From positions 1,612,001-1,676,000 of the forward strand of contig NZ_OZ040189.1 of NCBI RefSeq assembly GCF_964048965.1: a stretch of 64,000 nt of DNA. The letters run 5' to 3'. The notes beneath the pieces were generated by a model. That model did no database searches. It was not told the DNA's origin and worked only from the letters and a program-made list of their open reading frames with translations. Below are positions 53,265 through 62,467 of this stretch, in pieces (position 1 is the first letter of the stretch; every line of letters starts with the position of its first letter). The translations under genes and the position numbers were made by a program. This stretch comes from Tenacibaculum sp. 190130A14a (GTDB taxonomy: Bacteria > Bacteroidota > Bacteroidia > Flavobacteriales > Flavobacteriaceae).

Positions 53265-54692
53265 ATGAAGACAAAGAAAAATTTTTATTCAAAAATAGCC
53301 TGCGTTTTAGGGTTAGTTTTATTCACAACAATGAGCTGTGAAAGAGGTTTGTCGGAAGAAGCTGAGTTTGCAACATATCCAACAAATGGAGGAATCTTTT
53401 TAGATGGATTTGTCGGAGGACTAGATTATTTTCCTTTCGGAGGTTCATTTGCAGAAGCTTTCTCTGTAGATACCAATGAAAAGTATCTAGGTACAGCATC
53501 AATGCGTTTTGATATTCCTGTATTTGGCGTTGGGTTTGGAGGAGCAACTTTTCAAAGCTTAGGACCAAGAGATTTATCAGGATACGATGCATTAACTTTT
53601 TGGGCAAAAGCATCACAAGGAGCAGATATAAATGAAGTTGGATTTGGTATAGATGGAGCAAATGGAAACAAATATCAAGTAACATTGCAAGATTTACAAA
53701 TATCAACTGTATGGAAAAAATATGTCATTCCAATTCCAGATCCATCAAAATTGAATCAAGAAAGAGGAATGTTCTGGTATGCAGAAGGAGCAGAAAATCA
53801 ATTTGATGAAGGAGGATATACCTTTTGGATTGACGAATTACAATTTGAAAAATTAGGTACTATCGCACAACCTCAACCTAAAATTTTCAATGGAGAAGAT
53901 CTTGTACAGGAAACCTTTAATGGATCAACAATACAAATAAATGGAACCCAAACATTTAATTTAGGTTCAGGAGATAATGTTACTACTAACGTGGCTCCTT
54001 CATATTTTAAATTTGAATCATCAAATACTGATGTAGCCATTGTAGATGAATTAGGTAAAATAACGATATTAACTCAAGGAACTTCAGTAATCACGGCTAC
54101 TTTAGGCGGTGTAGCTGCAAAGGGATCTTTAACACTAAACTCTTCTGGTGATTTTATTCCAGCACCAACACCTCCTGCAAGAAATCCTGCTGATGTGGTT
54201 TCAGTATTTAGCAATGCATACGCAAACATAAATATAGATTTTTATAATGGGTTCTTTGGTGGGCAAACGACTGAAGGAGGAGCTATAAACTTAGGAGTAG
54301 AAGATGTTATCAAGTATACAGGACTAAACTTTGTAACTGTTCAATTTAGTAATCCTACAGTAGATGTGTCTCAAATGACAATGCTTCATTTAGACATAAA
54401 AGTAGATGAGACTGTTGCAGGAGGAGATTCAATAACTATAGAATTGGGTGATTTTGGAGCTGATGGAAGTTTTGGCGGAGTTGGATCAGATGATTCGGCA
54501 GGAGCTGCAACACCTATTAGCGGATTCACCAAAGGAGAATGGCTAAGTGTAGATATACCTATAAATAGTTTTACAGGTAATACTGGAGCTGGTTTTACAG
54601 GATTGTCGAATACAAGTAACATGGCTCAAGTCACATTTGTATCAGGTACAATTTCAAACATAACCGTTGATAATATTTACTTCTATAAATAA
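53265..54692 (+). CDS. Surface glucan-binding lipoprotein with CBM-like modules
   Basis: A 475-aa lipoprotein (lipobox TMSC, Cys25), with ATG 53265. It has an N-terminal CBM-like domain (residues about 40-200), a Big_2-like segment (SNTDVAIVDELGKITILTQG) and a C-terminal module after PAPTPPARNPADVVSVFSN that ends ISNITVDNIYFYK. This last module recurs twice in the 55565 protein. It is likely to capture laminarin at the cell surface (SusE/SusF-like role); binding is inferred. Confidence 0.8.
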   Translation: MKTKKNFYSKIACVLGLVLFTTMSCERGLSEEAEFATYPTNGGIFLDGFVGGLDYFPFGGSFAEAFSVDTNEKYLGTASMRFDIPVFGVGFGGATFQSLGPRDLSGYDALTFWAKASQGADINEVGFGIDGANGNKYQVTLQDLQISTVWKKYVIPIPDPSKLNQERGMFWYAEGAENQFDEGGYTFWIDELQFEKLGTIAQPQPKIFNGEDLVQETFNGSTIQINGTQTFNLGSGDNVTTNVAPSYFKFESSNTDVAIVDELGKITILTQGTSVITATLGGVAAKGSLTLNSSGDFIPAPTPPARNPADVVSVFSNAYANINIDFYNGFFGGQTTEGGAINLGVEDVIKYTGLNFVTVQFSNPTVDVSQMTMLHLDIKVDETVAGGDSITIELGDFGADGSFGGVGSDDSAGAATPISGFTKGEWLSVDIPINSFTGNTGAGFTGLSNTSNMAQVTFVSGTISNITVDNIYFYK

Positions 54693-54707
54693 TAAAAAAA
54701 TAAGTAT

Positions 54708-55547
54708 ATGAATAATCATATAAAGTATTCAATAATTAAACGCGTATTACCTAAATATGTATTACTAACGGTGATATTAATGTGCCTTGCATGTAATAAA
54801 AGTGAAGAGCAAACGGTAGCAACATTTTCTAGACTGGTATGGGGTGATGAGTTTAATACAGATGGAGCGTTGAATAGCTCTCTTTGGACCTATGATATTG
54901 GAACAGGTCAAAATGGATGGGGAAATAACGAGTTACAATACTACACTGATAGACCAGAAAATGTAATTGTGCAAAATGGAATACTCATCATAACTGCAAG
55001 AAAAGAAGCATTTAATGGTTCAGGATACACTTCAGCTAGAATAAAAACAGAAGGACTGTTTGAAGAGGCTTACGGAAGGTTTGAAGCAAGAATAAGAGTA
55101 CCCTACGGACAAGGAATGTGGCCAGCGTTTTGGTTATTAGGAAATAACTGTAACGAGCCTGGTTTTACATGGCCCAATTGTGGTGAAATAGATATTATGG
55201 AATTTAGAGGTCAAGAACCTACCAAGATCCATGGAAGTGTTCATGGTCCTGGTTATTCTGCTGGGAATGCTATTACCAAAAGTTATCAATTAACGAATGA
55301 TAGATTTGATACCGGTTTTCATGTTTTTGGTATTGAATGGGCGCCTGATTACGTAAACTTTTATGTAGATGATGTTTTGTATAATCAAATAACTAGAGAA
55401 GATGTTACTGGTACTTGGGTATTAGACCATCCTTTCTATATCATTATAAACTTAGCTGTTGGAGGTGGTTTTGTGGGACCTCCAAACAATGAAACAGTTT
55501 TTCCACAAAGTATGTTGGTAGATTATGTAAGGGTATATAAACAATAA
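54708..55547 (+). CDS. GH16 endo-beta-1,3-glucanase (laminarinase), lipoprotein
   Basis: A 279-aa lipoprotein (Cys29 in MCLACN). The GH16 catalytic motif CGEIDIMEFRGQ holds nucleophile Glu160, Asp162 and acid/base Glu165. YGRFEARIRVPYGQGMWPAF and GFHVFGIEWAPDYVNFYVDD are typical of laminarinases. It cuts beta-1,3-glucan internally and is bound to the outer membrane. It lies between two glucan-binding lipoproteins. Confidence 0.95.
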   Translation: MNNHIKYSIIKRVLPKYVLLTVILMCLACNKSEEQTVATFSRLVWGDEFNTDGALNSSLWTYDIGTGQNGWGNNELQYYTDRPENVIVQNGILIITARKEAFNGSGYTSARIKTEGLFEEAYGRFEARIRVPYGQGMWPAFWLLGNNCNEPGFTWPNCGEIDIMEFRGQEPTKIHGSVHGPGYSAGNAITKSYQLTNDRFDTGFHVFGIEWAPDYVNFYVDDVLYNQITREDVTGTWVLDHPFYIIINLAVGGGFVGPPNNETVFPQSMLVDYVRVYKQ

Positions 55548-55564
55548 TTAAAAAGTCTAAGAAG

Positions 55565-57655
55565 ATGAAACAATTAATTAAAAACATTAAAATATTATCA
55601 ACCTTTATATTGGTTATAAGTTTAATAGGATGTGAAGAAAATGATGCAGTATTACCTAAAGTGAGTGCTGGTTTTACTTATACCGTTAATCAAGATTTGG
55701 GAAAAGTAACATTTATCAATATATCTGAAAATGCAGATAATTATGAATGGAGTTTTGGAGACGGGACTTCTTCAACAGAGATTAATCCAACAAAAATATA
55801 TCCTACAGGAGAATATACGGTGATGTTAAAATCTACCAATATATCTGGAGCTACAGAAACTTTTGAGGATAAAGTTTATATAAATATACCAATTCCGGTA
55901 AGGTTGCCAATCAATTTTGATACAGAAAATGTGAAGTATGGAGATGTTGTAACTTTTCCTGCAGGTAATACATTTCAATTGGTAGAAAATCCAGATCCTT
56001 CAGGTTCAAACACTTCAACTTCAATGGTTGGAGAAATAACGAATAACGGTGTTAATTTTGAAGGTTTCTTTTATGACTTAGATGCACCAATAGATTTAAC
56101 GAATAACAAGACGATAAAGATGAATTTATGGTCAAATGTAGCATTAGACGTATTGTTAAAATTGGAAGAAGGAACATCGGGGCCCACAGAATTACTTGTA
56201 AGTCATGGGGGAACAGGTTGGGAAGAAATGATTTTTACATTTACAGCTTCAAGTGCGAGTTATAATAGGTTAACATTATTTGTAGATGCTTTTGGTACTA
56301 CCGCAGGTAAATTTTATATAGATGATATCGAGCAAGTAGCAACGATTGATGTTACAGCACCAACAATATCGTTGAATGGAGATGCAATGGTTACGGTAAT
56401 TCAAGGGGAAACATTTACAGATCCCGGAGCCACCGCTGTAGATGATTTAGATGGAGACATTTCTGCTAATATTGTTGTGGGTGGAGCTACAGTAGATGTG
56501 AATACTTTAGGTACTTATGTTATCACTTATAATGTAAGCGATGCAGCAGGAAATGCTGCAACTGAAGTAACCCGAACGGTGGAGGTTGTTACTCCTCCTA
56601 CATCACCACCAACTTCTGCACCTGTGCCGCCAGCAAGAGAGGCTGGAGATGTGGTTTCAATTTATGGAGGAAGTTATGCTACGATAGCTGTAGGTAATTA
56701 TGATCCTAATTGGGGACAATGGGGACATATGCAGGTGAATACAGCTTTTGATCCGGGAGATGGAAATTTAGTATTAGCATATCCTAACTTTAACTATCAA
56801 GGAACAGATTTTGGTGCGGCAGGTCCCGTAAACGCTTCTACAATGGAGTTTTTACATGTAGATATATGGGTAGCTTCAACCGTAACGAATAGAATGATAA
56901 AGATAAGTCCGATTAATGCGGGAGGTTCGGCAACAGGCGCTGTAGAGGTATTAATAGAAGTACCTGTAACACCTGGAAAATGGAATAGTGTTGATATTCC
57001 TAAATCAGCATTTACTGGAATGACTTGGGATTCTGTAGTCCAAATGAAATTCGACGGTCAGTTTAACGCAGATGGTTCTGCAAACTTAACAGACCCAATA
57101 GATATTTATTTAGATAATATTTATTTCTATAAATCTCCAAGTTCGGGAGGTGGGGGAAGTTCAGGAAATATAGTTTCTATTTATAACAATGACTTTACGG
57201 ATATTTCAGTAAATGAATGGGGTCCGTTTTGGGGAGATTCTTCTGCGAGAATTGTTGATGGAACTCTTAATGGGAGCCCGGCAAAAGTTATAAACATGGA
57301 AGGAGGTAAGACATTTGCTGGAATTGATTTTTCTTCATCTGCATTTGATGCAACCAATTTTACAACTTTCCATATTGATTATAAAGTAGACGTTTTGTTA
57401 CCAGGTCAAGTGTTTAATATTAAGTTGTCGAACCATGAAGGAGGAAGTGGTGAAACAAGTGCAATTCAGTACACTCACGTACCCACAAGTACAGATATTT
57501 ATTCATTGTCTATTCCTTTAGCAGACTTCGTTGCTGCTAGTGATCCTGAAAATTTAATTAGAAATGCAATCGCACAAATAGTAATTTCTGCAGCTAGAAC
57601 AGATACAACTCAAGGAGTAAATATTACAATAGATAATATTTACTTCAGTGAGTAA
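55565..57655 (+). CDS. Modular glucan-binding lipoprotein (PKD, Ig-like and CBM-like modules)
   Basis: A 696-aa lipoprotein (Cys23, ISLIGC). In order: a PKD domain (about 35-115, YEWSFGDGTSSTEINP), a CBM-like domain (120-255), a bacterial Ig/DUF5011-like domain (265-345, TISLNGDAMVTVIQGETF), and two CBM-like modules (about 360-525 and 540-696). The modules begin with VVSIYGGSYATI or IVSIYNNDFTDI and end with DNIYFYK or DNIYFSE. The Ser/Gly linker SSGGGGSSG separates the last two. No catalytic residues are seen; it should bind laminarin for the enzymes. Confidence 0.8.
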   Translation: MKQLIKNIKILSTFILVISLIGCEENDAVLPKVSAGFTYTVNQDLGKVTFINISENADNYEWSFGDGTSSTEINPTKIYPTGEYTVMLKSTNISGATETFEDKVYINIPIPVRLPINFDTENVKYGDVVTFPAGNTFQLVENPDPSGSNTSTSMVGEITNNGVNFEGFFYDLDAPIDLTNNKTIKMNLWSNVALDVLLKLEEGTSGPTELLVSHGGTGWEEMIFTFTASSASYNRLTLFVDAFGTTAGKFYIDDIEQVATIDVTAPTISLNGDAMVTVIQGETFTDPGATAVDDLDGDISANIVVGGATVDVNTLGTYVITYNVSDAAGNAATEVTRTVEVVTPPTSPPTSAPVPPAREAGDVVSIYGGSYATIAVGNYDPNWGQWGHMQVNTAFDPGDGNLVLAYPNFNYQGTDFGAAGPVNASTMEFLHVDIWVASTVTNRMIKISPINAGGSATGAVEVLIEVPVTPGKWNSVDIPKSAFTGMTWDSVVQMKFDGQFNADGSANLTDPIDIYLDNIYFYKSPSSGGGGSSGNIVSIYNNDFTDISVNEWGPFWGDSSARIVDGTLNGSPAKVINMEGGKTFAGIDFSSSAFDATNFTTFHIDYKVDVLLPGQVFNIKLSNHEGGSGETSAIQYTHVPTSTDIYSLSIPLADFVAASDPENLIRNAIAQIVISAARTDTTQGVNITIDNIYFSE

Positions 57656-57682
57656 TTATAGCACCTCAGTTTGAATTAATAG

Positions 57683-57710
57683 AAAGGTCGAGGTACTACT
57701 CGACCTTTTT
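57683..57710 (+). terminator. Terminator inside the PUL
   Basis: AAAGGTCGAG (57683-57692) and CTCGACCTTT (57699-57708) make a perfect 10-bp stem with a GTACTA loop and following T. It splits the binding proteins from the phosphorylase unit, so the latter may have its own promoter or be read through. Confidence 0.75.
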
Positions 57711-57744
57711 AAACAAAATTATAAGTTACACTAGTTACAATAAA

Positions 57745-60700
57745 ATGAATTTAACTTTAGCACAAGAAGCAGTCAAAGAAGTTAAGTTAGAAAAGGTTTT
57801 TATAGAAGGAGAAGCTTTTTTTAAGATTAGCAATAATGACGAGATGCGTCCTTTTTTTATGAGTATTGTAAGCGCATCCAATCATTGGATATTTATTGCA
57901 AGCAATGGCGGTATTACTGCGGGTAGACAAAACAGTGAGTTTGCTCTATTTCCGTATTATACAGACGATAAAATAACGGAAAGCATTGAGGTTACAGGTA
58001 GTAAATCAATCTTTCAAGTACATAGAGAAGATAGAACATATTTGTGGGAGCCTTTTTCAGAACGAGGAGAAGGAATATTTAACATTACTAGAAATATTTA
58101 TAAAAATAGTTACGGAAATAAAATATTATTTGAAGAGGTTAATCACGATTTAGAAATCACTTTTAGATACGGGTGGAATACGAGTGATAAATATGGATTT
58201 ATACGAAGTAGTAAACTTATAAATAACTCTTTACACTCTGTAAATGTTGACGTTCTTGATGGAATTCAAAACGTGTTACCATATGGAGTTGGTAGTGATT
58301 TACAAAATGCAAGCAGTAACCTTGTAGATGCTTATAAACGAAATGAATTAGATAAGAAATCTGGCTTAGGAATTTTTGCGTTAAGTGCGATTATAGTTGA
58401 TAAAGCAGAACCTAGTGAAGCTTTAAAATCAAATATTGTTTGGAGTTGGGGAATAGAAAATCCTATTTATCTACTTTCTTCAAAACAGTTAAGAAACTTT
58501 AGAAGAAAAGAAACCTTAGTTGAAGAAACAGATATAAAAGGAGAAAAAGGAGCCTATTATATCACAACTAAAATACAGTTAGCTTCAAAAAGTAGTAAAG
58601 AATGGTATATAGTAGCGAATGTTAATCAAAACCATTCAGAAATAATTAAGCTATCTGAAAGTATTCAAAAAGACACGGATTTATTAAAAAAAGTAAAACA
58701 AGATATCAATCTTGGTACAGAGCATTTGGTGCAATTAAATACAGCATCAGATGGTATACAAGTTTCAGCAGATAAATTAAGGAATACGCGTCATTTCTCA
58801 AATGTCCTTTTCAATATCATGAGAGGAGGAATCTTTGATGACAATTATACCATAGAAAAATGGGATTTTAAAACATATATAACAAAAGCAAATAAAAAAG
58901 TAGCTAGAAAGAATGAACTTACTATAGATAATTTACCTGAGAAGTTTATGGTTTCTAAACTAAAAGAGGTTGTTGCAAAAACAACAGATAAGAATTTTAG
59001 AAGATTGTGTTTAGAATACATGCCTTTAAAGTTTAGTCGCCGCCATGGAGATCCTAGTCGACCATGGAACAAGTTTTCTATCAATACACGAAATGAAGAT
59101 GGCTCAAAGAAATTAGATTATGAAGGGAATTGGAGAGATATTTTTCAAAATTGGGAAGCTTTAGCTCATTCTTATCCTGCTTTTATTGAAAGTATGATTC
59201 ATAAGTTTTTGAATGCAACCACATTTGATGGTTATAACCCTTATAGGGTAACCAAAGATGGTTTCGATTGGGAAACGATAGAACCAGATGATCCATGGAG
59301 CTATATAGGATATTGGGGAGATCATCAAATCATTTACTTACTAAAGTTTTTAGAACTTATAGAAAGTTATGAGCCTAAAAAATTGGATAGCTTTTTCAAC
59401 AAAGATTTGTTTGTATATGCAAATGTTCCTTATAGAATTAAGTCTTATCAGGATTTGTTGAAAAACCCTAAAGATACTATTGAATTTGATGAAAACTCTG
59501 ATTTAAGAATAAGACAAGAACGCGATGAGTTAGGTGCTGATGGAGCCCTTCTACGTGATGAAAATAGGTTTATACACAAAGTCAATTTTATAGAAAAAAT
59601 ACTAGCCACAGTACTGGCTAAATTATCCAACTTTATTCCAGAAGCAGGAATATGGATGAATACACAACGACCTGAATGGAATGATGCAAATAATGCCTTG
59701 GTAGGTAATGGAGTATCGTTGGTTACCTTATGTTACTTAAGACGATTTTTAAGTTTCTTTCAGGAAATTTTTGAAGACTCTCAATTAAAATCGGTAGAAG
59801 TTTCAAAAGAGCTAGCGACTTTTTACGAAGAGGTCTTACATACTTTTGAAACATATAAAGATTTCCTTTCAGATAGTTTTACAAACCAACAAAGAAAACA
59901 AGTTTTGGATGGTTTGGGGCAAGTAGCAAGTGAATATAGATTACATATTTACCAAAACTCTTTTTCGGGCAGAAAAACCTCGGTTAGCTTAGAATCATTA
60001 AGAACTTTTATAAATCTAAGTTTAGCTTATCTAGAGCACACGATAAAAGCTAATAAAAGAGCAGACAATTTGTACCATGCCTATAATTTGATGACTGTAG
60101 AAAGTGAAAAATCAGTTTCAATAGCATATTTAGATGAAATGTTAGAAGGACAAGTTGCTGTACTAAGTTCAGGAAGTTTAACTTCATTAGAGGCTTTACA
60201 AGTATTAGATGCCTTAAAGCAGAGTCGTCTTTTTAGAGAAGATCAATACAGTTATTTATTATATCCAAATAAGGAGTTAAAAGGCTTTATAGAAAGAAAC
60301 ACCATTCCTAATGAAGCTTTAGGAAAATCAACTGTATTACAAACCTTAGTTGATGTTGGAGATACTTCTATCATAGAAAAAGATATTCTTGGAGGATTTC
60401 ATTTTAACGGAAATTTTAAAAATGCAAATGATTTGGCTATTGCTATGGATAATTTTTCGTTGGAAATTTCAGAAAAAGATAAAAATGAAGTATTCAAAAT
60501 CTTTGAAGAAGTTTTTAATCACAAAGCATTTACTGGACGTTCAGGAACTTTTTACGGGTACGAAGGTTTAGGGTCTATATATTGGCATATGGTTTCTAAA
60601 TTACTATTAGCGGTTCAAGAATGTTGTTTAAAAGCGATTAAAGAAAAGGAAAGTGAAGAAATTATAGGAAGACTGTTAGAGCATTATTATGAAATTAATG

Positions 60701-61182
60701 AAGGTATTGGAGTACATAAATCACCAACATTGTATGGTGCGTTCCCAACAGACCCTTATTCTCATACACCTGAAGGTAAAGGAGCTCAGCAACCTGGAAT
60801 GACGGGGCAAGTAAAAGAAGATATTTTATGTCGTTTTGGAGAACTAGGAGTATATGCTTCCGAAGGAAAATTACACTTTAACCCGAATTTACTTAGGAAA
60901 AATGAGTTTTTAAAGGAAGCTAAGGAAATTAACTTCTTAGCAGTTTCAGGAGATCAAAGAAGAGTATTACTTCCAATAGAGTCTTTACTGTTTTCTTACT
61001 GTCAAATACCTATTGTATATATCATTTCAAAAAAGGTAGGAATAGAAATTCAATATAGTAATGGAGATTATAGAACTATAGAAGAATTGACTTTGGATGT
61101 TCCAACAAGTTCAGAAATATTTAATAGAACCAACAGTGTAGCACAACTTAATGTGTTTATAACAGAAGAATATTTAAAATAA
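57745..61182 (+). CDS. Beta-1,3-oligoglucan phosphorylase (GH149- or GH161-like)
   Basis: A 1145-aa cytoplasmic protein without a signal peptide. The N-terminal RPFFMSIVSASNHWIFIASN and NSEFALFPYYTDDKITE belong to the GH94-related phosphorylases, and GAFPTDPYSHTPEGKGAQQP followed by GMTGQVKEDILCRFGELG is the C-terminal signature. At more than 1100 aa it has the length of GH149/GH161 enzymes, larger than GH94 (about 800). These split beta-1,3-glucan with phosphate to give glucose-1-phosphate. It fits a laminarin locus well. I cannot decide between GH149 and GH161 by eye. Confidence 0.75.
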   Translation: MNLTLAQEAVKEVKLEKVFIEGEAFFKISNNDEMRPFFMSIVSASNHWIFIASNGGITAGRQNSEFALFPYYTDDKITESIEVTGSKSIFQVHREDRTYLWEPFSERGEGIFNITRNIYKNSYGNKILFEEVNHDLEITFRYGWNTSDKYGFIRSSKLINNSLHSVNVDVLDGIQNVLPYGVGSDLQNASSNLVDAYKRNELDKKSGLGIFALSAIIVDKAEPSEALKSNIVWSWGIENPIYLLSSKQLRNFRRKETLVEETDIKGEKGAYYITTKIQLASKSSKEWYIVANVNQNHSEIIKLSESIQKDTDLLKKVKQDINLGTEHLVQLNTASDGIQVSADKLRNTRHFSNVLFNIMRGGIFDDNYTIEKWDFKTYITKANKKVARKNELTIDNLPEKFMVSKLKEVVAKTTDKNFRRLCLEYMPLKFSRRHGDPSRPWNKFSINTRNEDGSKKLDYEGNWRDIFQNWEALAHSYPAFIESMIHKFLNATTFDGYNPYRVTKDGFDWETIEPDDPWSYIGYWGDHQIIYLLKFLELIESYEPKKLDSFFNKDLFVYANVPYRIKSYQDLLKNPKDTIEFDENSDLRIRQERDELGADGALLRDENRFIHKVNFIEKILATVLAKLSNFIPEAGIWMNTQRPEWNDANNALVGNGVSLVTLCYLRRFLSFFQEIFEDSQLKSVEVSKELATFYEEVLHTFETYKDFLSDSFTNQQRKQVLDGLGQVASEYRLHIYQNSFSGRKTSVSLESLRTFINLSLAYLEHTIKANKRADNLYHAYNLMTVESEKSVSIAYLDEMLEGQVAVLSSGSLTSLEALQVLDALKQSRLFREDQYSYLLYPNKELKGFIERNTIPNEALGKSTVLQTLVDVGDTSIIEKDILGGFHFNGNFKNANDLAIAMDNFSLEISEKDKNEVFKIFEEVFNHKAFTGRSGTFYGYEGLGSIYWHMVSKLLLAVQECCLKAIKEKESEEIIGRLLEHYYEINEGIGVHKSPTLYGAFPTDPYSHTPEGKGAQQPGMTGQVKEDILCRFGELGVYASEGKLHFNPNLLRKNEFLKEAKEINFLAVSGDQRRVLLPIESLLFSYCQIPIVYIISKKVGIEIQYSNGDYRTIEELTLDVPTSSEIFNRTNSVAQLNVFITEEYLK

Positions 61183-61186
61183 TTAT

Positions 61187-62467
61187 ATGAAGTCAAGAAG
61201 TCATATCATATTACTCATTGTCCTCTTGATTTCTTGTGGAAAAGAGAAAACAAATACTAAGCCCTTAAAGAAACCATATAAAGAAGTGAAAGCGAAAGAC
61301 ATACTAGGAAACCCTAATTACCTAGCTATATCTTACGGAGGATATCGTAAGAATACGAGAGAGATACAACCAACAATTGAAGAGTTGAAAGAAGATATGA
61401 AAATTCTTCATGCAATGGGAGTTAAATTATTAAGAACCTATAATGTGCATTTACCGCATGCTTCAAATTTATTGCAAGCAATTAGCGAGTTAAAGAAGGA
61501 AGAAGCAAGCTTTGAAATGTATGTCATGTTAGGTGCTTGGATAGATTGTAAAAACGCATGGACAGGCTTACCAGTAGACCATACACAAGAAAGCGAACAA
61601 AATAAAAAAGAAATAGATGAAGCTGTTAGACTAGCAAATCAATACCCAGATATAGTAAAAATAATAGCCGTTGGTAACGAAGCTATGGTAAAGTGGGCCA
61701 CGAGTTATTATGTACAACCTTGGGTAATTTTAAAATGGGTAAATCATCTTCAAACCTTAAAAAAAGAAGAGGAACTGGATAAAGATTTATGGATTACAAG
61801 TTCAGATAATTTTGCCTCTTGGGGAGGAGGAAGCAATGAATATCATGTAGAGGATTTAAACAAACTGATAGCTGCTGTAGATTTTATTTCTATGCATACC
61901 TATCCGATGCATGATACCCATTATAACCCACGATTTTGGGGTGTAAGTCAAAAAGAAGATACACTTTCTAGCTTAGAAAAAATAAAAGCTGCAATGCTTC
62001 GTGCACGTCGCTATGCAGAATCTCAATACCATGGTGTTGAACGGTATATGAAAAGTATTGGAGTTGATAAACCAATTCATATAGGAGAAACAGGTTGGGC
62101 TAGTTATTCAAATGAGTTTTATGGTAATAAAGGTTCTAAAGCCACAGATGAATATAAAGAAGCACTTTTTTATGAGCATATGAGAGATTGGACAGCTAAA
62201 GAGGGCATGTCGTGTTTCTATTTTGAAGCTTTTGATGAAACTTGGAAAGATGCTCAAAACCCTGAAGGATCAGAAAACTATTTTGGTTTATTTACCGTAG
62301 ATGGAAAAGCAAAATATGCTTTATGGGATTTAGTAGATAAAGGAGTTTTTAAAGGATTAAAACGAGGAGGAAATAAAATAGTTAAAACCTACAACGGAAG
62401 CAAAGAGAATCTTCTGGTAGATGTATTAATGCCTCCTTTAAGAAAGGAACTGGTAATAACACCATAA
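61187..62467 (+). CDS. GH17-like beta-1,3-glucanase lipoprotein
   Basis: A 426-aa lipoprotein (Cys17 in LLISC). It has a TIM barrel with acid/base Glu165 in IIAVGNEAMVKW and nucleophile Glu301 in HIGETGWASY, as in GH17. The pattern FISMHTYPMHDT and SCFYFEAFDETWK follows. It should act on linear beta-1,3-glucan. It follows the phosphorylase after 4 bp and overlaps the GH30 gene in a TAATG. Confidence 0.9.
   Translation: MKSRSHIILLIVLLISCGKEKTNTKPLKKPYKEVKAKDILGNPNYLAISYGGYRKNTREIQPTIEELKEDMKILHAMGVKLLRTYNVHLPHASNLLQAISELKKEEASFEMYVMLGAWIDCKNAWTGLPVDHTQESEQNKKEIDEAVRLANQYPDIVKIIAVGNEAMVKWATSYYVQPWVILKWVNHLQTLKKEEELDKDLWITSSDNFASWGGGSNEYHVEDLNKLIAAVDFISMHTYPMHDTHYNPRFWGVSQKEDTLSSLEKIKAAMLRARRYAESQYHGVERYMKSIGVDKPIHIGETGWASYSNEFYGNKGSKATDEYKEALFYEHMRDWTAKEGMSCFYFEAFDETWKDAQNPEGSENYFGLFTVDGKAKYALWDLVDKGVFKGLKRGGNKIVKTYNGSKENLLVDVLMPPLRKELVITP

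Noticed and set aside
53323..53706. A 127-aa open frame on the minus strand opposite the 53265 lipoprotein gene
   Set aside because: It is a Leu/Gln-rich shadow of the Ser/Gly-rich lipoprotein frame, with no start context and no family features.
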